Under the pieces are notes generated by a model. That model saw only the letters and a list, made by a program, of their open reading frames with translations, did not search any database and was not told the origin of the DNA. Shown here piece by piece: positions 45,076-55,072 of a stretch of DNA of 64,000 nucleotides. This DNA comes from Oscillospiraceae bacterium (GTDB taxonomy: Bacteria > Bacillota > Clostridia > Oscillospirales > Oscillospiraceae). The translations under genes and the position numbers were made by a program. The DNA lies in NCBI GenBank assembly GCA_910575815.1, contig CAJTFN010000009.1:62001-126000 (forward strand). Direction: 5' to 3'. Numbering within the stretch: position 1 is the first letter of the stretch; each line of letters starts with the position of its first letter.

Positions 45076-45094
45076 ACGCTTGCCTCCTTCCTGG

Positions 45095-48000
45095 TTATCG
45101 GGTCAGTACGCGGTGAAGAATCACGGCCATTTCCGCCCGGCTGATGGGATCGGTGGGATTGAGCCGCATGCTGCTGGTTCCCCGGACAACGCCCATTTGA
45201 ATCAGGGCGGCCAGGGAGGAGCGGGCAAAGGAGGAGACCGCCCAGCCGTCGCCGTAGCTGGAGAGCAGGGAGGTGGGAGCGGAGGGCACCGATTGCCCCG
45301 CAGCCTCCATGGCCCGGCAGATCATGGTCATAGCGCTCTGGCGGCTGATGGGCCGGTCGGGCTGGAAGAGGCCGTTGTTCCCCTGGACGATGCCCAGGTT
45401 CCGGGCGGTGGCCACGGCTCCGGCGTAGACGCTGTTCGCGGGCACATCCGGGAAGCCGGAGGAGCCGCTGGTGGGGAAGCGGAAGGCCCGGCAGATCATC
45501 AGCGTAAACTCCCCCCGGCTGATGGCCTGGCGGGGACGGAAGGTGTTGTTGCTGTAGCCGTTGGTGATGCCGCTTTGGCGGAGGAACTCAATGGAGGGCT
45601 TCGCCCAGTCCATACCGTAAACGTCGGAGAAGGTGGCGGCGCAGTAGCTGGTGGAGAGGAAGATCTCCACATTGCCGGAGAAGCTGGCCCCCTGGGTGTC
45701 ATAGGCGGTGAAGGGGATGTAGATGCTTCCCTGGTACTCCGCCTTGGGCAGATAGCTGATCTGGCCAAGGTCCTGAGCGCCATAGCGGGTGATGGTGCTG
45801 ACCGCCGAGCCGGTTTGGGCGGGGCCGCTGTAATTCTGGTAAAGGTGCCCCACCGAGGGAAGGGAGGTGAACTGCACAGAGGCCAGCGTGGTGCCAAGAG
45901 AGGTCTGGCAGGCGCTTTGGAAGTCCACTGTCCGGAGGGCGATGGGGGCGGAGCTTCCGGTGTAGCGGAGGCCGTTGCCGGTGATGGTGCCGGTACTGGG
46001 GGCGGTGTCGCCGGTGATCTGAATTTCCACGGTGCCGGAGAAGGACTCGCCCCGGTTGTTATAGCCGGTGTAGCCGAAGCTGAGGGACCGGGCGGTGGAA
46101 CCGGCGGCAAAGGTGACGTCGTTCAGGAGGCGGTTATTGCCGGAGTAGTAGTAGCTCGTGCTGGTGGAGACGGAGGTGCCGGTCCGGCTTCCGGCGTTGT
46201 ATTGGTAGTAGAGTGTGCCGTAGGACGACGAGGGGAGGCTGGTAAAGCGAAGGTAATTCAGCGTGTCCCCGGTGGCGGAGCGGCAGGCGTTGTTGAAGTC
46301 CGAGGCGTTGAAGCGCACCGCCTGATTCTGGGCCACGGTATAGCGAACGGTGCCAAGGCCGGTGCCCACCCGGATGATGAGGCTGCCGGTGAAGTTGGTG
46401 CCGGAGGTGTTGGTCCCCGTGAAGGGAATGGTGACGGTGCCGCTGTAACCCGTGGCGGGGACGAAGGTGATGTTGGAAATGCGGGGGGTGGCGTTGCGGT
46501 AGTAGCTCCGGCCGGTGGTGACCTGGGTGCCGCTGCTGGTGCTGGAGCTGTAGTTCAGGTAGAGGCGGCCCACGTTGGTGGCGGGGAGACTGTCGAACCG
46601 GATGTAGTTCAGGGTTCCGTTGGTGGCCCGCTGGGAGGCGTCGTTAAAATCGGCGGCATTGAGGGCGCGCCGCTGGTTGACGGCAGTGGAGTATTCCACG
46701 TTGCCGTTTTTCGCGCCGTCGGGGGAGAAGACCGTCACAGTGACAAGGCCAGAATAGGTGGCTCCGGAGCTGTCGGTGCAGCGGTAGGTGATGTTGGAGT
46801 CGCCCACAAAGCCCGGCGCGGGCACAAAGGTGATTTGGTCAATGGAGGGGTTGCTGCTGGCGTAGTACCGGGTGGCGCTGTCCACCTTGGGGGAGAAGTA
46901 GCCCGAGGGACTGTAGTTGTAATACAAGGTGCCCTGACTGGAGGCGGGCTGGTTGAAGGTGACGTAGTTCACGGCCTGGCCGTTCCGGGTCTTGCAGACC
47001 GCGGAGAAGTGCTCCGCCGCGAAGGAGACGGGTTCGTCCATGGCCGTGCTGTAAGACACGTCGCCGGTGGTGGTGGCCTCGATGCGAATGGTTCCGGTGA
47101 AGGTGGTTCCGTTAGTGGAGGCGGCGTTGTAGTCCACCACGGCGGTGCCGTCAAAGCCGGGATGGGGGACGAAGGTCACATCCCGCAGAGCCCGCTGGCC
47201 CTGGCCCGCCTGGTAGTAATAACGCTCCGTGCCGCCCACGCCGTGACCGGGGGTGTTGGGGGCGGTGTAGCCGTAGTAGAGCACGCCGTTTTTCGTGGAG
47301 ACCTTCAGGTTGTACACGCTTTCCAGAGGCGCGCCCGCCTTGCTCTGGGAGCGGTTGTTCAGCTCCGAGAGGACGCCGGAGAAGGAATAGGTGGGGTCGG
47401 AGCCCATGTTGACCGTGATGGCCTGGGCCACGTCCTCGAAGACCTTGACCTTGAAGCTGGCCTCGTAGCCGGTGCCCGCCACGGTGGCGGTGATAACGGC
47501 GTTCTCGCCGGGGAAGTTGGCGGTGACCCGGCCGTTGACCACCTGGGCCACGGTGTTGTTGCTGCTTTGCCAAAGAATGGTTTTCAGTCTGGCGTTGCCG
47601 TAGACCGTGGGGGTGACAGTGATGTCCCGGTACTGGGCAATTTCCACGATGCTGCTCTCTGTAAGCTTCTCCGTGGTGCCCTGGCCGCCGGAGGAAGAGG
47701 TCTTGCGGTAGCTCAGCAGCAGGCCGGAGACTTCAATCTCCCGGGTATCATATTCTCCGTTTTTGCTTCTGGCGGTGATGGTGGTTACGCCCGGGGACTT
47801 GCCGGTGACGTTGCCGTCCTGGTCCACGGTGGCAACGTTGGTGTCCGAGGACTCCCAGGTGAGCCGCCGGTCTGTGTCCGTGGCATCAAGGGGGTAAGCC
47901 ACGGCGTGGAGGGTAAGCGTGCCCTTGGGATCCACATAGCGGAAAGCGTCCGATATGGGGTCGGTGATTTCGACCCTATTGACGGAGGGCGCCGGGGGGG

Positions 48001-48934
48001 AGACGACCGTGACGACGCACATGTCATAGGCCACGCTGGGGTTTGCCTTGGCATAGGCGTAGATGGTGAAGGTGGTTCCGATGGGAGTCGCGGAGTTGAT
48101 GGAGATGACCTTTGTGGTGCCGTTTCCCGGGGGGAGGGTGACCATATTGCTCTTGGGCTGAATATCCCACACAACATCCCGGTCTGGAACCTTGTTGGGC
48201 GTGAGGGTTGCGGTGAGGGTCAGCTTGTCGCCGCCGGGGGACATGGTGGCGGTTTTCTTGTCAAGGCGCAGGGAGGTGACGGTGGCGGCGGAGACGTGGA
48301 CGTTACAGGTCGCGGTAAGTCCGCTTCCCGGAACTGTAGCGGTAATGACGGCGTCGCCCTCGGCGATTGCGGTCAGGGTGCCGGTATCCGTGGCCGCCTC
48401 GACGATGCCGGGACGGCTGCTGGACCAAGAAACCGCCTGAGAAGCCGTGGAGGGGGTTACCCGGGCGGACAGCGTGGTAGACTCTCCGACAACCATGTTC
48501 ACAGAGGTCATGGAAAGGCGGATTCCGGTGGCTTGCGCAGAGACGATCACGGTACAGGACACGGTGAGAACGTCGCCTACCGCCAGACCCAGATTCGTGT
48601 CCTCTACCTCAATGGTGACCTTCAAGGTCAGGGTCGTGGTACCGGGGCTGACGCCGGTCACGGAGGCGGAAGGGCAGTTGCTGTTGGTATTGTTGTTGAC
48701 AGAAATTTTGCTGGAATCAAAGACCCATTCAATCTTTTGTTCATCCCAGAAAAAGTTGTGCGCCCGAAGATTAAAATCAACGGTTTCGGTGTTTCCTGTG
48801 GTCACGCTCACCGTGGAGGGCGTTTGAAAGATATCCGTCCCATCGACCGCGGCGGCGGGGAGGGTGAGCAGGGAGCAAGCCAGCGCCAGGGCCAGCAGAA
48901 GCGCCCCGGTCCGGCGGAGGAATCGGGTTTTCAT
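45095..48934 (-). CDS. Large S-layer-homology surface protein, C-terminal SLH
   Basis: 1279 residues. Signal peptide at 1-26 (RRTGALLLALALACSLLTLP ... AAA). Residues about 30-520 are several Ig-like (Big_2-type) domains with VTGVSPGTTTLTLKV-like words. About 520-1095 holds five repeats of roughly 115 residues, each with a FxxxC or FNxA start, a GTLYYNY strand, a Tyr-rich turn and a (D/N)ITFVPAxGFxG end. Three SLH domains close the protein (TFSDVYGMDWAKPSIEFL, GFPDVPANSVYAGAVATA, SYGDGWAVSSFARSS) and would bind pyruvylated wall polymer. The listed start (ATG 48934) follows AAAAGGAGTG. Probably a surface adhesin or layer protein. Confidence 0.9.
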   Translation of the reverse strand: MKTRFLRRTGALLLALALACSLLTLPAAAVDGTDIFQTPSTVSVTTGNTETVDFNLRAHNFFWDEQKIEWVFDSSKISVNNNTNSNCPSASVTGVSPGTTTLTLKVTIEVEDTNLGLAVGDVLTVSCTVIVSAQATGIRLSMTSVNMVVGESTTLSARVTPSTASQAVSWSSSRPGIVEAATDTGTLTAIAEGDAVITATVPGSGLTATCNVHVSAATVTSLRLDKKTATMSPGGDKLTLTATLTPNKVPDRDVVWDIQPKSNMVTLPPGNGTTKVISINSATPIGTTFTIYAYAKANPSVAYDMCVVTVVSPPAPSVNRVEITDPISDAFRYVDPKGTLTLHAVAYPLDATDTDRRLTWESSDTNVATVDQDGNVTGKSPGVTTITARSKNGEYDTREIEVSGLLLSYRKTSSSGGQGTTEKLTESSIVEIAQYRDITVTPTVYGNARLKTILWQSSNNTVAQVVNGRVTANFPGENAVITATVAGTGYEASFKVKVFEDVAQAITVNMGSDPTYSFSGVLSELNNRSQSKAGAPLESVYNLKVSTKNGVLYYGYTAPNTPGHGVGGTERYYYQAGQGQRALRDVTFVPHPGFDGTAVVDYNAASTNGTTFTGTIRIEATTTGDVSYSTAMDEPVSFAAEHFSAVCKTRNGQAVNYVTFNQPASSQGTLYYNYSPSGYFSPKVDSATRYYASSNPSIDQITFVPAPGFVGDSNITYRCTDSSGATYSGLVTVTVFSPDGAKNGNVEYSTAVNQRRALNAADFNDASQRATNGTLNYIRFDSLPATNVGRLYLNYSSSTSSGTQVTTGRSYYRNATPRISNITFVPATGYSGTVTIPFTGTNTSGTNFTGSLIIRVGTGLGTVRYTVAQNQAVRFNASDFNNACRSATGDTLNYLRFTSLPSSSYGTLYYQYNAGSRTGTSVSTSTSYYYSGNNRLLNDVTFAAGSTARSLSFGYTGYNNRGESFSGTVEIQITGDTAPSTGTITGNGLRYTGSSAPIALRTVDFQSACQTSLGTTLASVQFTSLPSVGHLYQNYSGPAQTGSAVSTITRYGAQDLGQISYLPKAEYQGSIYIPFTAYDTQGASFSGNVEIFLSTSYCAATFSDVYGMDWAKPSIEFLRQSGITNGYSNNTFRPRQAISRGEFTLMICRAFRFPTSGSSGFPDVPANSVYAGAVATARNLGIVQGNNGLFQPDRPISRQSAMTMICRAMEAAGQSVPSAPTSLLSSYGDGWAVSSFARSSLAALIQMGVVRGTSSMRLNPTDPISRAEMAVILHRVLTR

Positions 48935-48955
48935 CAAAATAAACACTCCTTTTCC

Positions 48956-48993
48956 AAAAAACAAAGAGAGGGCGGGCGGTGACGCCCGCCCTC
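48956..48993 (-). terminator. Terminator-like hairpin between the two SLH genes
   Basis: GAGGGCGGGCG/CGCCCGCCCTC (perfect 11 bp, 4-base loop) followed on the minus strand by TCTTTGTTTTTT. It ends only 22 bases before the start of the next gene and touches its ribosome site, leaving no room for a new promoter. It probably lets part of the transcription through. Confidence 0.7.
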
Positions 48994-49030
48994 GGGGGGC
49001 TAGTGAACTGGGGTTAGCCGTAAGGCTGGA

Positions 49031-52000
49031 TTAATAGTAAGCAACGTTGTCGCCCCAGCCCTCGGTCCGGACGATAAACGCGGGCTTATACCGGCCATCT
49101 GGGAGACGCACGACGTCCAGGCTGAACGTCAGGTCCGAGGTACCGGACTGGGCGGTGGAGCCGTTGGAAAGGTAACGGCTAATGGAAATCGTCGCGCCCG
49201 ATTTGGCCCCGTTCAGCTTGAAGTTGAAGCCATAGCAGTACGGTGGATTGTTTTTGTCATAGGTCGTGTATTCCGGAACATGGGTCACTGTTGTCTGATT
49301 AGCCGTTTTGACAACAATTGAACTAAAAATACAGCCTTCCGGAACCGTACTGTTGGTGTTGGAAGTGTCAATGATTTGCAGAAGCTTGCTGCCATTCTGA
49401 GCATAGTAAAGTTCTACGTCAAAGCGAATGGAAAGGTCTCCGGTAATTCCGTTGTTCAGCGCGTTTGTAGCTTCTTCCAAGGTGTTGTAGATATTTCCCG
49501 CGATGACGGAGGAGCTGACCATGGGGTGAGTAGAGGGAGGAATCAGGTACCGGGCGGCGGTGAAGGCGTAAGGGGCATCATTGGTGCCTCCTGCGCCCTT
49601 GCCGCAGGCCACGAGCCAATATTCTCCGCTCTTTGCCGCTTTCAATTCAGCTGAACAGTCAATCGTCTGACTCCAATTCGGGGCCGTTAGATTGATTTGG
49701 CTAGAGCCGGTTTTGATGATGGCAGTTCCGCTTGTCTGAGCGGTTTCAATCCAGCGGCCGACTTGGTCCTGAATATTGGGGTCGCAGAAAAGATCAAAGA
49801 CGGAACCGATGAGCACGCCCTTATAAGAGTAGGGGGTGGCCATGGCCTCAGCGAAGCTGAGGTTGCCATAGCGTTTTTTCTCATTCTCGACGTCGGCTTT
49901 CGAAACGCCCATAGCCTCGGCGTAGGTGCCGTCCCAGTGAGTGGTCATCTTGCGATCCAGGTATTCTCCCATCATCAGCTTATTGATGACCAGATAGCTG
50001 CCTCCGGCCACATCCTTCCGGGTTTCTGCTCCCTGATCTATACCAGGAGGAGGAGGCGTCTTAGTCGACAGGATTGTGACGGCGCTCGTGCCGCTCATCT
50101 GCCCTAGCAAAATCGGGCGGGAGAGCTTGGTGGTCTGGAAGCCGAAAGCATAGACCTCGGAAGGAGCTTCGCCGCCTTCACCGGCCAGAACGAAGTAAAC
50201 AATATACTTCCGGTCGGCGATCAGCTTGTTCAGCTCCTGGATGGTCACCAGGGTGCCGTTGTATTCGCCGCTTCCGCTGATGAGGTTGCGGTCCGGGTTG
50301 ATAATCGCCCCATATTCAGGACTGTTGACATTGGGATCATTGATTGTCTGGCCATTTGTCGGGAGCTTTTCCCAGCCCGATCCGTCCGCCTGAATCATGG
50401 TTCCGTCCTTTAACGTGGTTCCAATATGACCGGCCTCGGCGATCACGTAGTAGTATTCCGTCGGCTTGTTGTCCAGGAGGAAAGTGATGGTGACGCCGGT
50501 GTCGTTGGGAATGATGGTGGGCGAGGGCTTCTGGAAGTGGGGCGCGGAGGAGACCCGGAAGGTCCACTCGCGATGGAACTTCGCCTGAGGCGTGCCGATT
50601 TCGTCCACCCGCTGGGCAGTTTTCTGGTGGTCGTCAAAGACCGAGGGGGACAGAGACTTTTGCACCAGCGCCCGGAGAGAGCCCTCGGTTTTGGCGATGG
50701 CGTGGATGTCCATCTCCACCTTCCCGGTGAACTTCTTCCGGTCCGTCTCGCCGTTCAGCTTGGTAATCACGATGCCGTATTCCAGATCCTGAGTCACGGA
50801 ATTCAAGGGCTCGAAGGGATAGACAGGGTTTGGATTCTGGGTGGCCTGCCAGCGGGTATAGGCCAGGCTGAGGCCCACTTCCGGGTTCCGGGGGGAAACA
50901 TTGAAGGTAGCGTCCTCCAAAATCCGCTCCCAGACGCCGCCGGAGGGACGGTAATAGAGGTCGAAGGACATGCTGTTCTTGGACCAGAAAATCAGGTCCC
51001 ACAGGGTTTCCGCTCCGGCGTTCTCCGTGTTCTGGGGGGAGAGGTTGAAGCTCATGTCGAAGTAAATGGGATCGCCGTTTTCGTCGTTCCCCTGGGTGCC
51101 GCCCTCCAGATACAGCAGCTGGGCGTCCACGGTGGTAAAGTCCGGCATCTTATAGCCGTCCCGGTTGCCGGGGGAGTTGCGCATGACGTTGTGCCCGTCG
51201 GAGTTGTCGGCGATGTTGGAGACCAGGAAGTAATAGGTCTCTCCGCTGCCCAGCTTGATGCCGGAGTTATAGGGGAAGTTGATGAGCATCTGGTTGGTTT
51301 CGCCGGTGACGTCCTGGGTGATGGTGGCGTAACGGTAGTCAATGATCCAGTCGTCGCCGATGGTGTCCTGATTTTCCGCCGTCCGTTCGTAGAGGTCGGA
51401 GACCAGCTCGGGTTTTCCGTTGGCGGGCTTGCGGTAGAGCTTGAAGTGTTTTTTCAGAAGCTCGGCGAAGACCTTCTGCTTGTCGGCATCGCCGCCCCGG
51501 GCGTCCTCGTAGGCTTGCTTGAAGTTCTCATACTGCGGGGGAACGATGGTGGGGTCCTGAATACCCACGACTTCCTCGGAGAAGACGAGGCTGACGGTGC
51601 TGTTGGGGAAGGGCTTGGGGTTGTTTTCGTCGCCGTCGGGGACGGGGGAGAACTCATATTTCACCGTGGGAGGCTCGTCGTCCTCGGTGTTGATCTTCTT
51701 GGGCGGGGTGAAGGCCTCGGTGTACACGCAGTAGTTCCCGGCGTTGTCTTTGGCCACGTAGTAGAGATCGTAAGTCGTCTGGGGCTCCAGGCCGGAGACG
51801 ATGAAATCGTAGTCATTTCCGCCTCTGGCTGCCCGGATGGGCCCGCCCCGGCGAATGACGGCGGAGCCGGTGCCGTTCTCGATCTGAATCTTGGCGGTGA
51901 GGTTGGGGTTATCCGGATCGATGCCCGCGGCGTAGAAGCTGGCGCCCTGTTTCACCACGGCCCAGTAGAGCATACCGGGCTCATCCAGGGCAAAGGTCAT

Positions 52001-54115
52001 GGTCACGGACCGGGGACCGATGGTTTTCACGTCCAGCTTCTGAATGGTGGGCGGCGTCAGATCCTTGGTGGTGATCTGGACCCGGCGGACGGTGGAACTC
52101 TTGCCGTTGTCCGCGTCGTTCAGCCAGAGGTAGAGGCTGTAGGTCGTCTGCTCCTGGAGATGAGAGCTGTTGATCCGCGAGACCAGGAAGGGCGTGTTCT
52201 TCCGCAGGGTCACGACGCCGAAGCCCAGATTTCCGGGGATGGCCGCCGAGCGAAAGTCCGCCGCCGTGGGCGCGGTGGCGCCGTTGGGCAGGAGGACATA
52301 GTACATCTGGCAGTCCTTGGTGGCCATGACCATGATCTGCGCGATCTGCTCATTGTCGGCGTCGGTGGTGAGAATGGGGGCCTGAGGATAGCCGGTGGAG
52401 AAGTTGGGGGCGGAATCGTCCGGCGTGGTGAAGGCAGCCACCTTCACGGGGCTCCGCCGGCCGCGGGCATCCACCAGCAGGGCGGAGATGTAGTAGGAGC
52501 CCTCCCGGGTCAGTCCGCCCAGACGGGTGACCACGTCGGTGTTGGACGCGGTGGCGTTGGCGGTGCCGCTGCGGATGATCTTCGCGGAGTAGGCGGTGGG
52601 ATTCATCAGCTCCTCTTCGCCCAGGGAGCCGTCCATCAGGGCGGTGAGGCCCCAGTGGATGGTGCCGGCCTTGTTGGTGCGGAACACTGCCTCGGCGGAG
52701 GTAGGGGCCACGTTCCGGGCCAGGGGGTACCCAGCCAGAATCCGGGGGTCCTCGGAGGATTCGGCGGCGGTGATGTTGTTCATCTCGTTTTTGTTCACGT
52801 TTCCGGTAATGCCGGGCCGGATGTCCAGGGTGTCCGGCAGCATGGAGACGTTGGAACCGGGGGCGTTGATGTTCAGGTGGCTGATGCTGCCCAGGCCCGT
52901 GACCTCGGTGCCCCGGTCCAGGTTCAGCGTCTTGATGGAGGCCCGGTCGTCGATGACGACGGTGGAGTCCAGGGCGCCCTCGTCCACCGTGATGGTCTGG
53001 GCCACGCCCTGGGCCATTTGAAGGCCGGAATTGGGTGTCAGGTTGATGACGTCCTTGATGTTGCCTGCCAGCTGGAGCTGGAGGCCGCCCTCATAGTCCG
53101 GGTCGCCGTCCAGGCGAATGTTCTGAAGACCCAGGCCGTTTTCCGTCCGGTCCTCCAGATAGGCGGAGGTGCGGACCGTGGTGACGCCGATGTCGGTGAG
53201 GCCGTCGGCCTGGATGGAGAGGAACTGGTTGGTCATGCTGTCGACTTCCATGGTAGGAGCGGTGACGTTGCGGAGGATGATGCTGTGCTCACCCCGTTCC
53301 GCCTCGCCGCTGCCGCAGACGACGATCTTGCCCAGTACGGTGACGTTTTCCAGCTCCAGGTTGCCCAGGCCCACGCCGCCGGTGAGGTAGAGGTTGCCGG
53401 TGATGGTGGTGTCCTTTAATTTTACCCCGGCGGTGTTGATGGTCAGGTTGCCGTATACGCCTCCGGCGGACTGTTCGCCAGGCTCCTGAATCAGGGTGCC
53501 CAGGGCCCGGACCAGGAAGCAGGCCATCTGTCCCCGGGTGATGGGGAGGTCGGGCTTGAAGCTGCCGTCGGGATAGCCCTGGATGATGCCCAGCTCCGCG
53601 GCCTCCTGCACCAGGCCCCGGCTCCAGCCGCCGATTTCCTGCATGTCGGTGAAGGTGGAGTTGGCCGCGCCGGTGATGCCCTGGAAGCGCAGGCTGCGCC
53701 CCAGGAGGACGGCGGCCTGTTCCCGGCTCACCAGATTCAGGGGAGCGGCGGTGGTGGCGCTGGTGCCCTGGAAATAGCCGATGTTATGGGCAATGCTGAT
53801 GTCCTCGGCAAACCAGTCGTTGGGCTTCACGTCGGTGAAGGTGTGGGGGCCGGTCTCCGTGTAGCCGAAGGCCCGGTTCACCAGGGTGACGAACTCCGCC
53901 CGGGTGATGGGCCGGTCGGCGTTGAGGTTGCCGCTGGAGTCGCCCCGCATGACGCCCCACTCCTGGACCTGCTCCAGATAGGGCTCCATCCAGTCCGCCG
54001 CCTGGGCGGAGGGGGTGGTCAGGGCGGTGCAAAGGGTCAGGGCGGCGAGAACCAGGGCCGCCAGCCTGGCGAACCCTGGTAAAAACGCGGGCCGTGATTG
54101 GGTCTTGTAAATCAT
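49031..54115 (-). CDS. Giant S-layer-homology surface protein, N-terminal SLH
   Basis: 1694 residues. Signal peptide to about residue 39 (LAALVLAALTLCTALTTPSA). Three SLH domains come first (VQEWGVMRGDSSGNLNADRP, TFTDVKPNDWFAEDISIA, TFTDMQEIGGWSRGLVQEAA). Next is a stretch with the rhythm of a beta-helix (YGNLTINTAGVKLKDTTITG, residues about 230-450). The rest is a chain of beta domains, some fibronectin-like (LTREGSYYISALLVDARGRR, LEPQTTYDLYYVAKDNAG). The frame extends to 54223, but ATG 54115 has CAAGGAGGTAC at the right distance and a proper signal peptide. Anchored to the wall; function otherwise unknown. Confidence 0.9.
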   Translation of the reverse strand: MIYKTQSRPAFLPGFARLAALVLAALTLCTALTTPSAQAADWMEPYLEQVQEWGVMRGDSSGNLNADRPITRAEFVTLVNRAFGYTETGPHTFTDVKPNDWFAEDISIAHNIGYFQGTSATTAAPLNLVSREQAAVLLGRSLRFQGITGAANSTFTDMQEIGGWSRGLVQEAAELGIIQGYPDGSFKPDLPITRGQMACFLVRALGTLIQEPGEQSAGGVYGNLTINTAGVKLKDTTITGNLYLTGGVGLGNLELENVTVLGKIVVCGSGEAERGEHSIILRNVTAPTMEVDSMTNQFLSIQADGLTDIGVTTVRTSAYLEDRTENGLGLQNIRLDGDPDYEGGLQLQLAGNIKDVINLTPNSGLQMAQGVAQTITVDEGALDSTVVIDDRASIKTLNLDRGTEVTGLGSISHLNINAPGSNVSMLPDTLDIRPGITGNVNKNEMNNITAAESSEDPRILAGYPLARNVAPTSAEAVFRTNKAGTIHWGLTALMDGSLGEEELMNPTAYSAKIIRSGTANATASNTDVVTRLGGLTREGSYYISALLVDARGRRSPVKVAAFTTPDDSAPNFSTGYPQAPILTTDADNEQIAQIMVMATKDCQMYYVLLPNGATAPTAADFRSAAIPGNLGFGVVTLRKNTPFLVSRINSSHLQEQTTYSLYLWLNDADNGKSSTVRRVQITTKDLTPPTIQKLDVKTIGPRSVTMTFALDEPGMLYWAVVKQGASFYAAGIDPDNPNLTAKIQIENGTGSAVIRRGGPIRAARGGNDYDFIVSGLEPQTTYDLYYVAKDNAGNYCVYTEAFTPPKKINTEDDEPPTVKYEFSPVPDGDENNPKPFPNSTVSLVFSEEVVGIQDPTIVPPQYENFKQAYEDARGGDADKQKVFAELLKKHFKLYRKPANGKPELVSDLYERTAENQDTIGDDWIIDYRYATITQDVTGETNQMLINFPYNSGIKLGSGETYYFLVSNIADNSDGHNVMRNSPGNRDGYKMPDFTTVDAQLLYLEGGTQGNDENGDPIYFDMSFNLSPQNTENAGAETLWDLIFWSKNSMSFDLYYRPSGGVWERILEDATFNVSPRNPEVGLSLAYTRWQATQNPNPVYPFEPLNSVTQDLEYGIVITKLNGETDRKKFTGKVEMDIHAIAKTEGSLRALVQKSLSPSVFDDHQKTAQRVDEIGTPQAKFHREWTFRVSSAPHFQKPSPTIIPNDTGVTITFLLDNKPTEYYYVIAEAGHIGTTLKDGTMIQADGSGWEKLPTNGQTINDPNVNSPEYGAIINPDRNLISGSGEYNGTLVTIQELNKLIADRKYIVYFVLAGEGGEAPSEVYAFGFQTTKLSRPILLGQMSGTSAVTILSTKTPPPPGIDQGAETRKDVAGGSYLVINKLMMGEYLDRKMTTHWDGTYAEAMGVSKADVENEKKRYGNLSFAEAMATPYSYKGVLIGSVFDLFCDPNIQDQVGRWIETAQTSGTAIIKTGSSQINLTAPNWSQTIDCSAELKAAKSGEYWLVACGKGAGGTNDAPYAFTAARYLIPPSTHPMVSSSVIAGNIYNTLEEATNALNNGITGDLSIRFDVELYYAQNGSKLLQIIDTSNTNSTVPEGCIFSSIVVKTANQTTVTHVPEYTTYDKNNPPYCYGFNFKLNGAKSGATISISRYLSNGSTAQSGTSDLTFSLDVVRLPDGRYKPAFIVRTEGWGDNVAYY

Positions 54116-54137
54116 CTTCAAGTACCTCCTTGCTTTT

Positions 54138-54734
54138 TCAGTCCTGGCTGTCGCGGGCTTGCAGTTGGAGGCTGAACACGGCCTCCCGCACCACGACCTC
54201 CTCGTCTTCGCACATGTTGACAAACTTGGTGGCGTACATGAAACGGTTGTTTTGGAGCGCCTGCTTCCGAAGCACCTCGCAGCGGAGAATGACGGGCTCT
54301 TCCGTGGGGGTCACCACGACCTCCATCTGCTGGTGAAGCTCCAGGGGACAGTCCGTATAAAACGCGATGCCGCCACAGCTGAGGTCCACGGACTGAATGG
54401 AATACCGCCCCTTCTGGCCGGACTCGGGAAGGGGGTACAGGAAGCTGTCGAACTTCACCGGGACCCGCAGATTCCGCCGGACCTCCGGGTCCAGGGTGGC
54501 GATCTTCTCCAGCTGTATGGTGTCTCCCCGCTGGCGGAGGATGCGGCACTGAATGGGGGGCTCGTTGCTGCTGGCGCTGAAGAGGGTGATTACCTCATGC
54601 TTGAGCACGTTGTCCACCTTGTTGTCCAGCACCAGGAGGCGCATGGGAGCGGTGTCCGGCGGGCTGGCCAGAGTTCCGTTGGCCAGGGCGTGGTTCTGGG
54701 TGTCCAGGATCAGATAGGTGTGATTGGATGTCAT
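54138..54734 (-). CDS. PilZ-domain protein (198 residues)
   Basis: N-terminal beta-rich half, then a PilZ domain with RRNLR at about 87-91 and VDLSCGGIAFYT at about 118-129, the two c-di-GMP contact words. Lacks membrane segments. Its ATG overlaps the stop of the FlhB-C-like gene (ATGA), and it is followed by the giant SLH gene. Suggests that the messenger acts on this operon's products. A second PilZ protein ends the operon. Confidence 0.9.
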   Translation of the reverse strand: MTSNHTYLILDTQNHALANGTLASPPDTAPMRLLVLDNKVDNVLKHEVITLFSASSNEPPIQCRILRQRGDTIQLEKIATLDPEVRRNLRVPVKFDSFLYPLPESGQKGRYSIQSVDLSCGGIAFYTDCPLELHQQMEVVVTPTEEPVILRCEVLRKQALQNNRFMYATKFVNMCEDEEVVVREAVFSLQLQARDSQD

Positions 54735-55072
54735 GTCGATTCCTCCGTCTTGCTTGGCGGCGTCTGTCCGCGCTCCTCTTGCTGTTTCTGCAAATTGCCG
54801 GTGGGGTCGAAGTGGAGGAAGTACACGTAAATCTCCACAATGGCCTGATAGAGACTGTCCGGGATTTCCTGGCCCAGCTGGAGCTGGGTCAGTATGGTGG
54901 ACAGGGAGTTATCCTCGTAAATGGGGACGCCGCAGTCGGCGGCGGTCTCCACGATTTTTTCCGCCAGGTACCCCATGCCGGAAGCCACGATCACCGGCGC
55001 GTTGTCGCCGGGGCCGTATTGCAGAGCCACGGCCTTCTTGGCCCGGGTCATTCCTTCAGATCTTGACATTGA
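54731..55072 (-). CDS. FlhB C-terminal-domain-like protein (YlqH type)
   Basis: 113 residues matching only the cytoplasmic FlhB domain (TRAKKAVALQYGPGDNAPVI, then VPIYEDNSLSTILTQLQLGQ and IPDSLYQAIVEIYVYF). The NPTH cleavage site is not in it. Such orphan domains, called YlqH in Bacillus, sit beside a FliK-like gene; they may act as exchangeable parts of the export switch. ATG 55072 gives a GAAGGGAAG ribosome site inside the end of the preceding gene (17-base overlap). Confidence 0.88.
   Translation of the reverse strand, partial: SMSRSEGMTRAKKAVALQYGPGDNAPVIVASGMGYLAEKIVETAADCGVPIYEDNSLSTILTQLQLGQEIPDSLYQAIVEIYVYFLHFDPTGNLQKQQEERGQTPPSKTEEST

Noticed and set aside
45062..48982. 1306-codon open frame opposite the SLH gene
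   Set aside because: It is exactly antisense to a protein with signal peptide and SLH domains. Its Gly/Val/His-rich content is the mirror of GC-rich codons on the other strand. The same holds for 33065-36265, 50426-53419 and 1640-3715.
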